DNA from: Chloroflexia bacterium
GTDB taxonomy: Bacteria > Chloroflexota > Chloroflexia > QHBQ01 > JADMIH01
DNA: 13,000 bases
Assembly (NCBI GenBank): GCA_025927935.1
Contig: JAICKM010000109.1
Location: forward strand, 1 to 13,000
Reading direction: 5' to 3'
Shown here piece by piece: positions 12,285-13,000 of this stretch. The notes under the pieces were generated by a model, which was given only the letters and a program-made list of their open reading frames with translations, ran no database searches and was not told the DNA's origin. The position numbers and the translations under genes were made by a program. The stretch's first letter is position 1. The number at the start of each line of letters is the position of its first letter.

Positions 12285-12761
12285 ATGAAACAGGCACACA
12301 GCCGGACGGTCGTGATTATACTCTGGAGTGCGCCCCTGCTCCTGATGGCGATGATGGTCGCCGCCAATGTAGCGCTGGCCGCCGCCTATGCCCGCCTGCT
12401 GGGCGAACTGGGTCTGGCCCCGGCGGCGGGGGTCGCTTTCTGGGCGCTTTACTTTAGCGCGCTGGGGCTGACCAACTTGCCCGCGCTGGCCGCCGCCGGG
12501 CGCTGGCGGCAGGCCGAAGCCCGCGAAGACGCGGCGCTGGCCGAGGCGCACGCGGCGATGCGCTGGTCCACGCACCTGGATCGCTGGCAGCCCGCCCTCT
12601 GGCCAGATGTGCCCGCGCCCGGCGCCGCGCGCCAGCGCACCCCTGGCGTCGCGTTGCGCGCCGAGTTTCGCGCCCTGCGCCGCCACCTGCCCTACGCCGG
12701 ACTCCTGCTTGGTAGCCTGGCCGGCCCGGTGCTCCTGGCGGGCCTGCTGGCCGGCGTCTAA
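12285..12761 (+). CDS. Small membrane protein of unknown function, divergent from the XRE-peptidase pair
   Basis: The product has 158 residues and matches no family I recognise. It shows three hydrophobic segments: about 9-36 (VVIILWSAPLLLMAMMVAAN), 45-70 and 136-157 (PYAGLLLGSLAGPVLLAGLL). Between the second and third is a soluble stretch of about 65 residues (71-135) rich in Ala, Arg, Glu and Trp, with tryptophans at 74, 94, 101 and 106, probably cytoplasmic by the positive-inside pattern. The ATG at 12285 has AAGGA six to seven bases upstream. It is the only gene under the operator-covered rightward promoter and is closed by a strong terminator hairpin, so it is a monocistronic, apparently regulated unit. 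Its role may be the effector output of the XRE/ImmA-like circuit; this is inferred from position only. Confidence 0.8.
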   Translation: MKQAHSRTVVIILWSAPLLLMAMMVAANVALAAAYARLLGELGLAPAAGVAFWALYFSALGLTNLPALAAAGRWRQAEAREDAALAEAHAAMRWSTHLDRWQPALWPDVPAPGAARQRTPGVALRAEFRALRRHLPYAGLLLGSLAGPVLLAGLLAGV

Positions 12762-12770
12762 CCCCGCTCG

Positions 12771-12801
12771 CAGGCGCGGTGGTGGGCAGCCACCGCGCCT
12801 G
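12771..12801 (+). terminator. Terminator hairpin after the membrane-protein gene
   Basis: CAGGCGCGGTGG (12771-12782) and CCACCGCGCCTG (12790-12801) form a perfect 12-bp stem with a 7-base loop, nine bases past the stop. What follows (GATTCTCC) is not a T-run, but the stem is very stable. Confidence 0.75.
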
Positions 12802-12845
12802 GATTCTCCCCCCGGCTTACCCTACCTGATGAAGTTCCCTAATAT

Positions 12846-12873
12846 TCAGAAAGCCCTGCACCCCACTTTCTGA
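12846..12873. repeat. Short inverted repeat upstream of the right-edge promoter
   Basis: TCAGAAAG (12846-12853) and CTTTCTGA (12866-12873) are perfect 8-bp complements separated by 12 bases. It lies 18 bases upstream of a -35 box, where it could be an activator or repressor site, or a second weak terminator. Confidence 0.4.
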
Positions 12874-12891
12874 CAGGTCATCCACCTTCTA

Positions 12892-12920
12892 TTGTATCGC
12901 GGCGCATGGTTTGCTATACT
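12892..12920 (+). promoter_or_regulatory. Strong promoter for a transcript leaving the window
   Basis: TTGTAT (12892-12897), a 17-base spacer and TATACT (12915-12920) with a TGn extension (12912-12914). The predicted start near 12927 coincides with a 6-bp stem: TGTGGC (12927-12932) with GCCACA (12947-12952). GAGGAGG near 12972-12978 could be a ribosome-binding site, but no start codon appears at a usual distance before the window ends. The product may be a protein or a structured RNA. Confidence 0.7.
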
Positions 12921-13000
12921 CGGAACTGTGGCAGGGTAACAGCGCGGCCACATTACAGCAGAGGGATCGAAGAGGAGGCAAGCAGCGCAGGGGTTCGACA

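Noticed and set aside
12970..13000. tRNA or tmRNA start suggested by GGGGTTCGACA at the right edge
   Set aside because: TTCGA alone resembles a T-loop or the tmRNA 5' region, but no acceptor or anticodon stem could be drawn in the available bases, and the tmRNA 5' pattern lacks a base here.
1..13000. CRISPR array
   Set aside because: No regularly spaced repeats of 20-40 bases with unique spacers were seen; the only repeats are the two palindromes and the linker-coding units.

Overview
The window looks like chromosomal DNA of a GC-rich member of the Chloroflexota, probably close to the filamentous Chloroflexales. This rests on several features together: an hrcA-led heat-shock operon with a perfect CIRCE element, a sortase carrying an N-terminal module (EYYDKGRMEI-type) that I associate with Chloroflexota surface proteins, Cys-containing inserts in the S-layer homology repeats, and short interspersed GTAGGGRCCGGTT palindromes. 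This is inference; no rRNA gene is present to settle it.

Left part (1-4600, all minus strand). From the right these are: a phage-holin-like membrane protein (4122-4466); a secreted sortase-fold protein with an unusual N-terminal module (2673-4028), whose stop overlaps the start of a WbuC-like cupin (2098-2673); an enoyl-CoA hydratase with its own extended -10 promoter (1095-1988); a PfkB sugar kinase (153-1079); and the first codons of a probable GH4-like glycosidase that leaves the window (1-90). Two copies of a 25-bp palindromic repeat lie in the intergenic gaps at 113-137 and 4072-4096.

Centre (4541-7644, minus strand). hrcA, grpE and dnaJ form a heat-shock operon driven by a sigma70-type promoter with CIRCE directly downstream of the -10. 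It closes with hairpins after dnaJ. No dnaK lies between grpE and dnaJ.

Right-centre (7666-10606, plus strand). A divergent promoter drives a secreted PQQ-type sugar-dehydrogenase-like beta-propeller joined by a Pro/Thr/Ala linker to three SLH repeats, so it is predicted to sit on the cell surface. It is followed by an apparently leaderless cutA and a TatB-like translocase subunit.

Right end (10582-13000). An XRE-family regulator and an ImmA/IrrE-like zinc peptidase are transcribed leftwards. A small three-helix membrane protein is transcribed divergently to the right. Between them is an AT-rich stretch with a 17-bp inverted repeat (one mismatch) and a third half-site, placed over the -35 and -10 of the membrane-protein promoter and just upstream of the regulator's own promoter. 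This resembles a peptidase-relieved repressor circuit of the ImmR/ImmA or DdrO/IrrE kind, with the membrane protein as its output, and it is the best candidate here for an undescribed system. A 12-bp terminator hairpin ends the membrane gene, and a strong promoter at 12892-12920 starts an unidentified transcript that leaves the window.
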